NCBI GenBank assembly: GCA_038204465.1
Contig: JBBRCX010000170.1
Location: 1-6,328, forward strand
Direction of reading: 5' to 3'
DNA from: JBBRCX01 sp038204465
GTDB taxonomy: Bacteria > Planctomycetota > Phycisphaerae > Tepidisphaerales > Tepidisphaeraceae
Length of the DNA: 6,328 nucleotides
Part shown: piece by piece, positions 1 through 5,102 of the stretch
How the letters are laid out: every line of letters starts with the position of its first letter
Position numbering within the stretch: the first letter of the stretch is position 1
Position numbers and translations under genes: made by a program
The notes under the pieces: generated by a model
What the model was told of the DNA's origin: nothing
The model's database searches: none
Seen by the model: the letters and a program-made list of their open reading frames with translations, nothing else

Positions 1-111
1 CTCAAAGGCGGCATAGTCGCCATGGCCATCGAATAGTTTTCCTCGTCGCGCAGCACGGTTGAGCACGTGAAAGACAATCCCGCCCGGTGCCTTTCGCAGA
101 CGCCTCGCCAT
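1..111 (-). CDS. REP-associated tyrosine (Y1/IS200-like) transposase, N-terminal part, cut by window edge
   Basis: Only the first 37 codons are in the window; the gene runs off the left edge. Reading leftward from the ATG at 111-109, the protein starts MARRLRKAPGGIVFHVLNRA and ends at the edge with GDYAAFE. A basic MARxxR start, a xVFHVLNR beta-strand motif and a GDYxAFE stretch about 20 residues later is the N-terminal signature of single-domain Y1 (HUH-type) transposases of the RAYT group. Those enzymes move or process short palindromic REP elements in bacterial chromosomes. The HUH pair and the catalytic tyrosine lie outside the window, so activity cannot be judged. The ribosome-binding site is weak; this ATG is chosen because it matches where family members begin. 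The reading frame stays open about 35 codons further upstream but offers no better start. A palindromic repeat related to this start region lies about 150 bp upstream. Identification is by remembered motif, not by search. Confidence 0.7.
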   Translation of the reverse strand, partial: MARRLRKAPGGIVFHVLNRAARRGKLFDGHGDYAAFE

Positions 112-121
112 GGCCAGACAT
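81..121. repeat. Repeat copy A, overlapping the transposase start
   Basis: This copy consists of CGCCCGGTGC (81-90), an 11-nt insert (91-101), and GCCTCGCCATGGCCAGACAT (102-121). The two outer blocks recur, without the insert, at 263-292 in the same orientation with one mismatch. It contains the start codon of the leftward transposase gene (109-111). Similarity stops abruptly on both sides. Confidence 0.6.
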
Positions 122-262
122 GCTACCGACGACGCAACGAAGTAACTGTTTACCGTTCCGCTGATTTTCCCAGGCGCGCGTTTTTGCTGCAAGGGCTATC
201 TTTGGGATCGTAAGGGGGTCAGGAGTCCTTTTTCACTGCAAGACGGGAAGACGGGCAGCCCT

Positions 263-292
263 CGCCCGGTGCGCCTCGCCATGGCGAGACAT
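263..292. repeat. Repeat copy B with a perfect 14-bp palindrome (REP-like)
   Basis: This copy reads CGCCCGGTGC (263-272) followed directly by GCCTCGCCATGGCGAGACAT (273-292). Its core, CTCGCCATGGCGAG at 275-288, is its own reverse complement. Compared with copy A at 81-121 it lacks an 11-nt block and differs at one of the other 30 positions, and that difference is what makes the palindrome perfect. RAYT transposases are known to associate with short palindromic REP elements, so this may be a substrate-type repeat. It could equally be a decayed duplicate of the transposase gene start. Confidence 0.55.
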
Positions 293-304
293 CGTGTCGC
301 GGTG

Positions 305-333
305 AAAAATCCGAGGCCCGTAGAAATGGCCTC
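305..333 (-). terminator. Probable intrinsic terminator of the leftward 132-aa gene
   Basis: Reading leftward, GAGGCC (333-328), a 9-nt loop and GGCCTC (318-313) form a six-pair GC-rich stem. Three bases later comes a run of five T (309-305). It begins 27 nt beyond the stop codon of the gene at 361-759, a typical place for a Rho-independent terminator. The stem is short and the T-run modest. Confidence 0.45.
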
Positions 334-360
334 CCCGTCACCCCCGCGAAAGCTCCCGAC

Positions 361-759
361 TCAACCCGCCGATTTCGAAGCGACCCGGCGCAAAAGTTCG
401 AGGAACAGGTGACCCGTCCGCCCCAGGTGACGCTCGAGCTTCTCCGTGCAGTCGCAGGCGCCGCAGGCCCAGGGTTCGGCGCCGGTCTCGTCGCGGCAGT
501 GGTCCCGCCGGTGGGCGTCCTGAACCTTCACCAACTCAAAATACTGCTCCCAGTAAGGCCGTTCCTCGTCCAGTGGCTGGGCGCAGAAACAAACCTCCAC
601 CCAGCGGATGGAGCCGTCCTCGCGCAGACGGGCATCGGACGGGTTGCGGAGATATTCGCCGCCAGCGACAGAGCCTCTGCCGAGCGTGCCCGATTCAATG
701 GCGCGGAGGAGGTCGGCCTCTCTGCCGGGTTTCATGCGGGCCGCAACCAGGTAACGCAT
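361..759 (-). CDS. Hypothetical 132-aa cysteine-rich protein, divergent from pstS
   Basis: I do not recognise a named family. The protein is soluble, with no signal peptide or membrane segment. Its N-terminus (MRYLVAARMKPGREADLLRA) has the beta-strand then helix pattern of small ferredoxin-like alpha/beta domains, such as YCII or dimeric-barrel proteins; that fold is an inference. Six cysteines are grouped as CFC (58-60), C88 and CGACDC (99-104), a pattern that could bind a metal or form a redox site. Between them is an acidic, aromatic stretch, ERPYWEQYFELVK (66-78). The ATG at 759-757 is the first methionine and is preceded by a purine-rich GGAAAGAAG about 13 nt upstream. This strand is preferred because the overlapping + strand reading frames look like low-complexity shadows. 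A likely terminator follows the stop. It shares a 126-bp upstream region with pstS, which may or may not mean shared control. Confidence 0.75.
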   Translation of the reverse strand: MRYLVAARMKPGREADLLRAIESGTLGRGSVAGGEYLRNPSDARLREDGSIRWVEVCFCAQPLDEERPYWEQYFELVKVQDAHRRDHCRDETGAEPWACGACDCTEKLERHLGRTGHLFLELLRRVASKSAG

Positions 760-885
760 ATCAGATCATAGGCTTCTTTCCATCCAACATTGTGCCCTCC
801 CACACGCGACCTTAAACGGAGCCTAACAATTCCGGCCTAATTTGCGCCCAGAACACACAACCCTGTGGGTGGAAGGAAAAAGCGA
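760..885. promoter_or_regulatory. Divergent promoter region of the 132-aa gene and pstS
   Basis: Both flanking genes must be transcribed outward from this 126-bp interval. I see no confident -35/-10 pair and no canonical Pho box (two CTGTCAT-like heptamers 11 bp apart). Weak direct repeats are present: CCTTAAAC (810-817) and GCCTAACA (821-828) are 11 bp apart, and GCCTAAT recurs at 835-841. A degenerate activator site there is possible but unproven. Confidence 0.4.
871..876 (+). promoter_or_regulatory. Ribosome-binding site that fixes the pstS start at 886
   Basis: GGAAGG lies 9 nt ahead of the ATG at 886. An in-frame GTG at 865 lies upstream of this Shine-Dalgarno sequence and would add seven non-signal residues (MGGRKKR) to a good signal peptide. 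The ATG at 886 is therefore the better start. Confidence 0.7.
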
Positions 886-1965
886 ATGCTTACTCTTTTG
901 AAACGGGCAGTCACCGTGGCTGCGGTAGCGGTTTGTTCGCTGGCGTCGGCGGCAGAGGTGCGGCTGCAGGGGGGCGGAGCGACTTTCCCCAACCCTCTCT
1001 ACCAGCGCTGGGTCACCGAATACGGGAAGAAGGACCCCGATGCCAAGATCGATTATCAGTCCATCGGCTCCGGAGGCGGCATCAAGGGCTTCACCGAGAA
1101 GACCTTCGATTTTGCCGGCTCCGATGCGCCGATGAGCGCCAAGGAACTCAAGACAGCCGGCGGCGAAAACAACGTCGTCGAGTTCCCGACCTGCGCGGGG
1201 GCGGTCGTGCCGGCCTACAACGTGCCGGGTGTCAAGGAAGAGCTGAAATTCAGCGGTGAGGTGCTCGCCGACATCTACCTCGGCAAGATCAACAACTGGA
1301 ACGATCCCAAACTCGCGGAGCTCAACCCCGGCGTCAAGCTTCCCGACAAGGCGATCACGCCTGTCTGGCGCAACGATGGCAGCGGTACGACGTTCGTCTT
1401 CACCAACTACCTTGCGACGCAAAGTGATGAATTCAAAGGCTCGGTCGGGGTCGGCAAGCAGGTGCAGTGGCCGATCGGCTCGGGCGCCAAGGGCAACGAC
1501 GGCGTCAGCGCCGCGGTGCAGCAGACGGCGGGGGGCATCGGATATATCGAAGAGAACTACGCCGACCACAACAAGATCCCCTACGGCTTGATGCGCAACA
1601 GGGACGGCAAATTCATCAAGGCTTCGTCCGAGACAGTTTCGGCGGCGGGAGCGGGCGCGGTCCAAGCCATGAAGGGTCACATCCTCGCCGCCGACATCTG
1701 GAACCAGCCGGGCGAGAAGGCCTATCCGATCTCCTCGTTCACCTACCTGATTGTCTACAAGGACCTGAACAACCTGAAGAGCAAGGAACAGGCGCAGGCA
1801 CTGGTCGATTTCATGTGGTGGGCCTCGCACGATGGCCAGAAGCTCGCCCCCGAGCTAGGTTATGCCCCGCTGGCCGACGCGGTGCAGAAGAACGTGGAGA
1901 ACGCACTGAATAGCCTCAGCTTCAAGGGCGAGGCGCTCAAGCCGTCGATCGCCTCGGCGAAGTAA
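886..1965 (+). CDS. pstS: Phosphate ABC transporter, periplasmic phosphate-binding protein PstS
   Basis: PstS captures inorganic phosphate in the periplasm and delivers it to the PstC/PstA channel. From the ATG at 886 the protein has 359 residues, close to the family norm. A Sec signal peptide covers about residues 1-23: basic MLTLLKR, a hydrophobic core, then the AxA-type site ASAA before EVRL. Cys17 sits in VAVC, which is a poor lipobox, so a lipoprotein is unlikely. Family landmarks are GGGATFPNPLYQRW (29-42), SIGSGGGIKGF (59-69), FAGSDAPM (76-83) and WRNDGSGTTF (161-170). They supply the phosphate-contacting T-F, S, D and R-SGT residues known from E. coli PstS. It is the first gene of the cluster and precedes pstC by 75 bp containing a hairpin. 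Control by phosphate starvation through PhoB is usual for the family but is not shown by a clear site here. Confidence 0.97.
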   Translation: MLTLLKRAVTVAAVAVCSLASAAEVRLQGGGATFPNPLYQRWVTEYGKKDPDAKIDYQSIGSGGGIKGFTEKTFDFAGSDAPMSAKELKTAGGENNVVEFPTCAGAVVPAYNVPGVKEELKFSGEVLADIYLGKINNWNDPKLAELNPGVKLPDKAITPVWRNDGSGTTFVFTNYLATQSDEFKGSVGVGKQVQWPIGSGAKGNDGVSAAVQQTAGGIGYIEENYADHNKIPYGLMRNRDGKFIKASSETVSAAGAGAVQAMKGHILAADIWNQPGEKAYPISSFTYLIVYKDLNNLKSKEQAQALVDFMWWASHDGQKLAPELGYAPLADAVQKNVENALNSLSFKGEALKPSIASAK

Positions 1966-1992
1966 CAGCCTCGGTCTGACAACGCGGTACCG

Positions 1993-2023
1993 CGCAGGGA
2001 CAGGTGGATCGCCTGTCCCTGCG
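1993..2023 (+). promoter_or_regulatory. Strong intercistronic hairpin between pstS and pstC
   Basis: CGCAGGGACAGG (1993-2004) and CCTGTCCCTGCG (2012-2023) are perfect 12-bp reverse complements around a 7-nt loop. No T-run follows, so it does not look like a full Rho-independent terminator. It starts 27 nt after the pstS stop and ends 17 nt before the pstC start. A hairpin here is expected to protect the 3' end of pstS mRNA or cause partial termination. Either would leave more binding protein than permease, as seen in other binding-protein-dependent transporters. A 12-bp palindrome, CGCGGTACCGCG (1983-1994), abuts its left arm. Confidence 0.7.
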
Positions 2024-2040
2024 TCTGTTGCTGAACCGGG

Positions 2041-3174
2041 ATGACGCAACTCACTCCCAACCTCGCATCGATCACGACGGCGGCCCCGCCGCTTCTGCCG
2101 GAGCCTCCGGCGCGGGGGATTGCTTCGGCCCGCGGCTCTTTTGGCAGCGACATCGTGCTGCAATGGCTCACCCGCCTTGGCGCGATCATCATCCTGTTGA
2201 TGCTGGCCGCGCTTCTAATCGTCCTGTTCCACGCGGCCCTGCCGAGCATTCGAACGTTCGGCGCGCAGTTCATCGTGAACAGCGACTGGCGCCCCAACGA
2301 GCTGGAGCGGCCAAAGCGCGGCCCTGACGGCAAGGTAGTGATCGAAGACGGGGAAACCGTGATGGAGGTTGTGCCGCCCTCCTTCGGCGCGCTCCCTGTC
2401 ATTTACGGCACCGCCATGAGCTCGGCATTGGCGCTGGTCTTCGCGGTGCCGCTGAGCTTCGGGGCCGCTCTCTTCCTCGTCCGAGTCGCGCCGCGCCTGC
2501 TCGCAGCGCCCGTCTCCTTCCTGATTGAATTCCTCGCCGCGATCCCAAGCATCGCCTACGGCATCTGGGGGCTCTTCGTGCTTACGCCCTTTCTTCAATC
2601 GCATCTGGAGCCATGGCTTTGGCGAGTCCTCGGCCCGGTGCCCGGGCTGGACTGGCTCTTTCACGACACGATCAAAGTAGGCGGGCGAACGATCGAGCGG
2701 ACGCTGCCCCTCACCGGGCGCGACCTGTTCTGCGGCAGCCTGGTGCTGGCGATCATGATCGTGCCGATCATCACCGCCATCAGCCGCGACGTCCTGCGGC
2801 AGGTGCCGCGGGCGCAGGTGGAAGGCACCGTGGCGCTGGGGGCAACCTGGTGGCAGTCGTGCAGGGAGATGCTCAAGTACAGCCGCAGCGCCCTGTTCGG
2901 CGCCGTCATGCTCGGCCTGGCTCGCGCTGCAGGCGAAACCATGGCCATCACCATGGTCATCGGCAACAACAACCAGATCAAGGCATCGCCGTTCGCTCCG
3001 GCACAAACGATGTCAAGCCTGCTGGCCGGCGAATTCGCCGAGGCGAGCACCGACCTGCATCGCTCGGCCCTGTGCGAAGTCGCGCTGATCCTGCTTTTGA
3101 TGTCGCTCGCGTTTAACGTCATCGCCCGCTGGCTGGTCGTCGGCAAGAACGCGCGCACCGCCGCCGCCCATTGA
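2041..3174 (+). CDS. pstC: Phosphate ABC transporter permease PstC
   Basis: PstC is one of the two inner-membrane subunits of the phosphate importer. The 377-residue protein opens with a proline-rich, non-membrane tail (1-38). A first membrane helix follows at about 45-66, then a hydrophilic loop (about 78-114), which is charged with KRGPDGKVVIEDGE in its middle. The BPD_transp_1 permease core then runs from about 117 to 367. Core landmarks are IEFLAAIPSIAYGIWGLFVL (162-181), the EAA-type coupling loop EGTVALGATWWQ (261-272), which contacts the ATPase, and LARAAGETMAITMVIGNNNQ (293-312), all typical of PstC. The start has only a weak Shine-Dalgarno (CCGGG directly before ATG), which suits lower expression than pstS. 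An in-frame GTG at 2155 would remove only the tail and is less likely. The stop overlaps nothing certain; DUF2585 begins about 158 bp later. Confidence 0.95.
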   Translation: MTQLTPNLASITTAAPPLLPEPPARGIASARGSFGSDIVLQWLTRLGAIIILLMLAALLIVLFHAALPSIRTFGAQFIVNSDWRPNELERPKRGPDGKVVIEDGETVMEVVPPSFGALPVIYGTAMSSALALVFAVPLSFGAALFLVRVAPRLLAAPVSFLIEFLAAIPSIAYGIWGLFVLTPFLQSHLEPWLWRVLGPVPGLDWLFHDTIKVGGRTIERTLPLTGRDLFCGSLVLAIMIVPIITAISRDVLRQVPRAQVEGTVALGATWWQSCREMLKYSRSALFGAVMLGLARAAGETMAITMVIGNNNQIKASPFAPAQTMSSLLAGEFAEASTDLHRSALCEVALILLLMSLAFNVIARWLVVGKNARTAAAH

Positions 3175-3332
3175 TTCTGCGCGCGGTGCATGCGATACGT
3201 GCCTCTTGCGCCTCAAAGGATTCGCGGAAAATGGAATCAGCGATCCCGCTTCATACGTTTCCGGCTCCGCCAGCGCCGCATGAGCTGTATTGCGAAGGTT
3301 TCGAGTGTGCGATTGCGAGTGCGGGTTCCACC

Positions 3333-3920
3333 GTGAACAAGAGATGGATTGGCCGTGCTCCACCGTGGGTTTACCTGCTGGTCATCGCCGCCATCTTTGG
3401 AACCACTGCGCTCGCCGAGCTAACGATGGGCCGGCTGCCGATATGCAAGTGCGGCACGGTGAAACTCTGGGCGGCGGTGAACACGCCGGAGCTCTCCCAG
3501 CAACTGGCCGATAGCTATTGCTTCTCCCACCTCATTCACGGCTTGGTCTTGTATGGCGTGCTCCACGTCGTCAACCGGGGAAAATGGCCGCTGGCGACCT
3601 GTCTGATCCTCGCGCTGGTGGCCGAAGCGTCATGGGAGATCCTTGAGAATTCCAACTTCATCATCGAGCGCTACAGGCACTCCACGCTCTCCCTGGATTA
3701 CTTTGGCGACAGCATCCTCAACTCGATGTCCGACATGCTCCTGTGCGGGGTCGGTTTCGTACTGGCGGCTTACATTCCAGCCTGGTTGAGCGTCGTCCTC
3801 ATCGTCGCCATGGAGCTGATCGTCGGCTACGCCATCCGCGACAACCTCACCCTCAACATCATCATGCTGATCCATCCGTCCGAGGCGATCAAACATTGGC
3901 AGATGGCACGGGGATACTAA
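3333..3920 (+). CDS. DUF2585 / UPF0314 family membrane protein inside the pst cluster
   Basis: This multi-pass inner-membrane protein has no established function. With a GTG start at 3333 it has 195 residues, the usual size for the family. Hydrophobic segments lie at about 12-30, 67-81, 87-101, 133-151 and 153-167. Family-like motifs are MGRLPICKCGTVKLW (32-46) with a C-x-C pair, FSHLIHG (64-70), EASWEILENSNFIIERYR (98-115), LDYFGDSILNSMSD (121-134) and RDNLTLNIIML (169-179). Its many conserved polar residues (H, E, N, D, R) next to membrane helices suggest a catalytic or binding site, which is an inference. An upstream ATG at 3231 has a better ribosome-binding site (AAAGGA, 3215-3220). It would add 34 residues whose codons are much less GC-rich at the third position, so I prefer 3333, but 3231 is possible. 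The TAA stop is formed from the TA target duplication plus the first base of the IS630 element. Family assignment is from remembered motifs. Confidence 0.85.
   Translation: MNKRWIGRAPPWVYLLVIAAIFGTTALAELTMGRLPICKCGTVKLWAAVNTPELSQQLADSYCFSHLIHGLVLYGVLHVVNRGKWPLATCLILALVAEASWEILENSNFIIERYRHSTLSLDYFGDSILNSMSDMLLCGVGFVLAAYIPAWLSVVLIVAMELIVGYAIRDNLTLNIIMLIHPSEAIKHWQMARGY
3918..3919. repeat. Left TA target-site duplication of the IS630 element
   Basis: TA at 3918-3919 precedes the left inverted repeat and is matched by TA at 5061-5062. The outer bases are C3917 and G5063, so the uninterrupted target was CTAG, the target preference described for IS630. Confidence 0.8.
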
Positions 3921-3943
3921 ATAGGGGCGCGCGAATCTCGAAC
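3920..3943 (+). repeat. Left terminal inverted repeat of the IS630 element
   Basis: It begins AATAGGGGC directly after the TA duplication. Aligned with the reverse complement of 5060-5037, 18 of 24 bases match: the first five, the last eight and five between. Confidence 0.8.
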
Positions 3944-3974
3944 ATCTAATAAAACTGGCACCCTTTCATACAAG

Positions 3975-3994
3975 GGCCTCGCGCCAACGAGGCC
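3975..3994 (+). promoter_or_regulatory. Hairpin abutting the transposase ribosome-binding site
   Basis: GGCCTCG (3975-3981) and CGAGGCC (3988-3994) pair perfectly over a 6-nt loop. The Shine-Dalgarno GGAAAGG (3995-4001) starts on the next base. In other IS families a hairpin at this place limits transposase translation from read-through mRNA. The same role is plausible here because the element lies inside a transcribed operon. Confidence 0.45.
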
Positions 3995-4010
3995 GGAAAG
4001 GATGCCAGGC

Positions 4011-5063
4011 ATGGATAGCCGTCGAATCGTACTTCACCCGCAGACGCGGGCCAAGCTGGAAAAGGTTGCCCGTCATTGCAAAGACGCCGACACCCGCGTG
4101 CGTTACCGGGTGATGCTGCTGAGCGATCAGGGCTGGAGTGGCAGGAAGATTGCCAAGGCGCTGGGTTGCAGCTCTTCGACAGTAAGCCGGACACTGTCGC
4201 GCTGGAAGACGTATGGCCAAGCCGGTCTGATCGACCGGCGGGAAGACAACGGATCGCTCAGGGCTGATGACATGTACGCCAAGACGGTGGCGTGGATCCT
4301 GGAGTCCTCGCCGCAGGACTTTTTTTACCGCCGCCCGACCTGGACGCGTCGGCTCTTGCTCCAGACAGCGCAGCGGTATACCGGCGTGATCGTGAGCACC
4401 ACGACGATGGGCCGGGTGCTCAAGAAGCTGAAGGCGCGACGGGGGCGGCCCAAGCCTCTTGCCCCCTGTCCCTGGGGTGAATCGGCCCGTAAACAGCGGA
4501 TGGCGATGATCCAGGGCCTGATCGACACGCTGCCGGCAAGCCAGGCGTGCGTGTGGGAAGATGAGGCGGACTTGGACCTCAACCCGCGCATCGGCTTTGA
4601 CTGGATGCTGCCGGGAACGCAGCGGCAGGTGATGACGCCGGGGAAGAACGTGAAGCGTTATCTGGCCGGGGCCATGGATGCCAGAACCGATGAGCTGGTG
4701 TGGGTCAAAGGCGAGCGGAAGAACAGCCGTTTGTTCATCGACCTGCTCAAGAAGTTGCTGATAAGCTACTCGGACAAGCAGGTGATCCACGTGGTGTTGG
4801 ACAACTACAGCATCCACAGCAGTCGCCAGACCAGGAGCTGGCTGGCCCAGTTCGGGGAAAAGTTCCGGCTGCACTTTTTGCCGCCGTACTGTCCGGATGA
4901 CAACCGCATCGAGCGTAAGGTGTGGCGGGAAATGCACGCCAACGTGACGGTGAACCACCAGTGTGAGACGATCGAGCGATTGATGACCGAAGCGGTCTGC
5001 TACCTGATGAGCCACAATCGACGAGAGCGATTGAGGGTTCGAGAATCACGAACTGCTATTTAG
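4011..5063 (+). CDS. IS630-family DDE transposase
   Basis: The protein cuts and joins the element's ends at TA targets. It has 350 residues, typical for IS630. The N-terminal part holds a helix-turn-helix (SGRKIAKALGCSSSTVSR, 43-60) that binds the inverted repeats. The C-terminal DDE domain shows WEDEADLDLNP (182-192, catalytic Asp184), VVLDNYSIHSS (261-271, Asp264) and LPPYCPDDNRIERKVW (290-305, Glu301), so the catalytic triad appears intact. The ATG at 4011 lies 9 nt after GGAAAGG (3995-4001). The alternative ATG at 4002 is immediately next to that site and so less likely. The last eight codons are the right inverted repeat. The stop codon TAG is made of the TA target duplication and the flanking G, outside the element itself. 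Third codon positions look more mixed than the C-rich pst genes, consistent with a separate origin. Confidence 0.95.
   Translation: MDSRRIVLHPQTRAKLEKVARHCKDADTRVRYRVMLLSDQGWSGRKIAKALGCSSSTVSRTLSRWKTYGQAGLIDRREDNGSLRADDMYAKTVAWILESSPQDFFYRRPTWTRRLLLQTAQRYTGVIVSTTTMGRVLKKLKARRGRPKPLAPCPWGESARKQRMAMIQGLIDTLPASQACVWEDEADLDLNPRIGFDWMLPGTQRQVMTPGKNVKRYLAGAMDARTDELVWVKGERKNSRLFIDLLKKLLISYSDKQVIHVVLDNYSIHSSRQTRSWLAQFGEKFRLHFLPPYCPDDNRIERKVWREMHANVTVNHQCETIERLMTEAVCYLMSHNRRERLRVRESRTAI
5037..5060 (-). repeat. Right terminal inverted repeat of the IS630 element
   Basis: On the minus strand it starts AATAGCAG and ends TCTCGAAC, mirroring the left repeat at 3920-3943. On the + strand it encodes the last eight residues (VRESRTAI) of the transposase. 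Confidence 0.8.
5061..5062. repeat. Right TA target-site duplication of the IS630 element
   Basis: TA at 5061-5062 follows the right inverted repeat and is followed by G5063. It supplies the first two bases of the transposase TAG stop codon. Confidence 0.8.
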
Positions 5064-5091
5064 ATGAAGCGGGCCCCTTCATACTGAAAAC

Positions 5092-5096
5092 AGGAG
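5092..5096 (+). promoter_or_regulatory. Ribosome-binding site for the TTG start of pstA
   Basis: AGGAG sits 6 nt ahead of TTG at 5103. No ATG or GTG is better placed near the conserved N-terminus, so this site supports TTG as the pstA start. Confidence 0.7.
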
Positions 5097-5102
5097 CAAC
5101 GC

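Larger units (their letters stand above)
112..360. other. Gene-free strip between the leftward transposase and the 132-aa gene
   Basis: No convincing coding sequence is visible in these 249 bases. The strip holds the end of repeat copy A, repeat copy B (263-292), and a likely terminator for the next leftward gene (305-333). It also holds a G-run followed by TCAGGAGTCCTTTTTC (219-234). On the minus strand this reads as a short A-rich, CTCCTGACC-type sequence about 100 nt ahead of the transposase gene. It may belong to the transposase/REP unit as a flank, but that is a guess. Confidence 0.5.
3920..5060 (+). mobile_element. Complete IS630-family insertion sequence, 1,141 bp
   Basis: The element carries one intact DDE transposase gene, terminal inverted repeats (3920-3943 and 5037-5060, 18 of 24 positions identical, including AATAG at the tips and TCTCGAAC at the inner end) and flanking TA duplications. 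It is inserted in the direction of pst transcription between the DUF2585 gene and pstA. An intact frame, clean duplications and matching ends suggest a recent insertion that may still be mobile. The transposase coding region begins about 90 bp from the left end and runs through the whole right inverted repeat. Confidence 0.88.

Noticed and set aside
1..36. Plus-strand open end reading LKGGIVAMAIE then stop, as the tail of an upstream gene
   Set aside because: The minus strand here encodes a recognisable transposase N-terminus, so this 11-residue tail is better explained as its antisense.
409..771. Plus-strand open frame opposite the 132-aa gene
   Set aside because: Its product is Ala/Gly/Val-rich without motifs, while the minus-strand frame gives a balanced protein with a patterned cysteine cluster, a plausible start and a downstream terminator.
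823..1830. Long minus-strand open frame opposite pstS
   Set aside because: It is the antisense shadow of pstS in GC-rich DNA, its product is Arg/Asp-rich without recognisable motifs, and pstS is unmistakable.
1983..2030. Full Rho-independent terminator after pstS
   Set aside because: The stem is strong but no run of T follows, and pstC starts 17 nt later, so it is listed as an intercistronic hairpin instead.
3966..5015. Long minus-strand open frame opposite the transposase
   Set aside because: Antisense shadow of an intact IS630 transposase; the product is His/Pro/Arg-rich with no family features.
5031..5065. Outward promoter at the right IS end (TTGAGG with TATTTA or TTAGAT)
   Set aside because: Spacing is 20 bp or more and the -10 matches are poor; not strong enough to list as a promoter.
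3961..5084. Similar CCCTTTCATAC (3961-3971) and CCCCTTCATAC (5074-5084) either side of the transposase gene as element-end direct repeats
   Set aside because: One copy lies inside and the other outside the element defined by TA duplications and inverted repeats, so the match is probably chance.
5064..5087. Seven-codon open frame MKRAPSY between the transposase and pstA as a leader peptide
   Set aside because: It has no ribosome-binding site of its own in the ancestral or present arrangement that I can support, and it is too short to judge.
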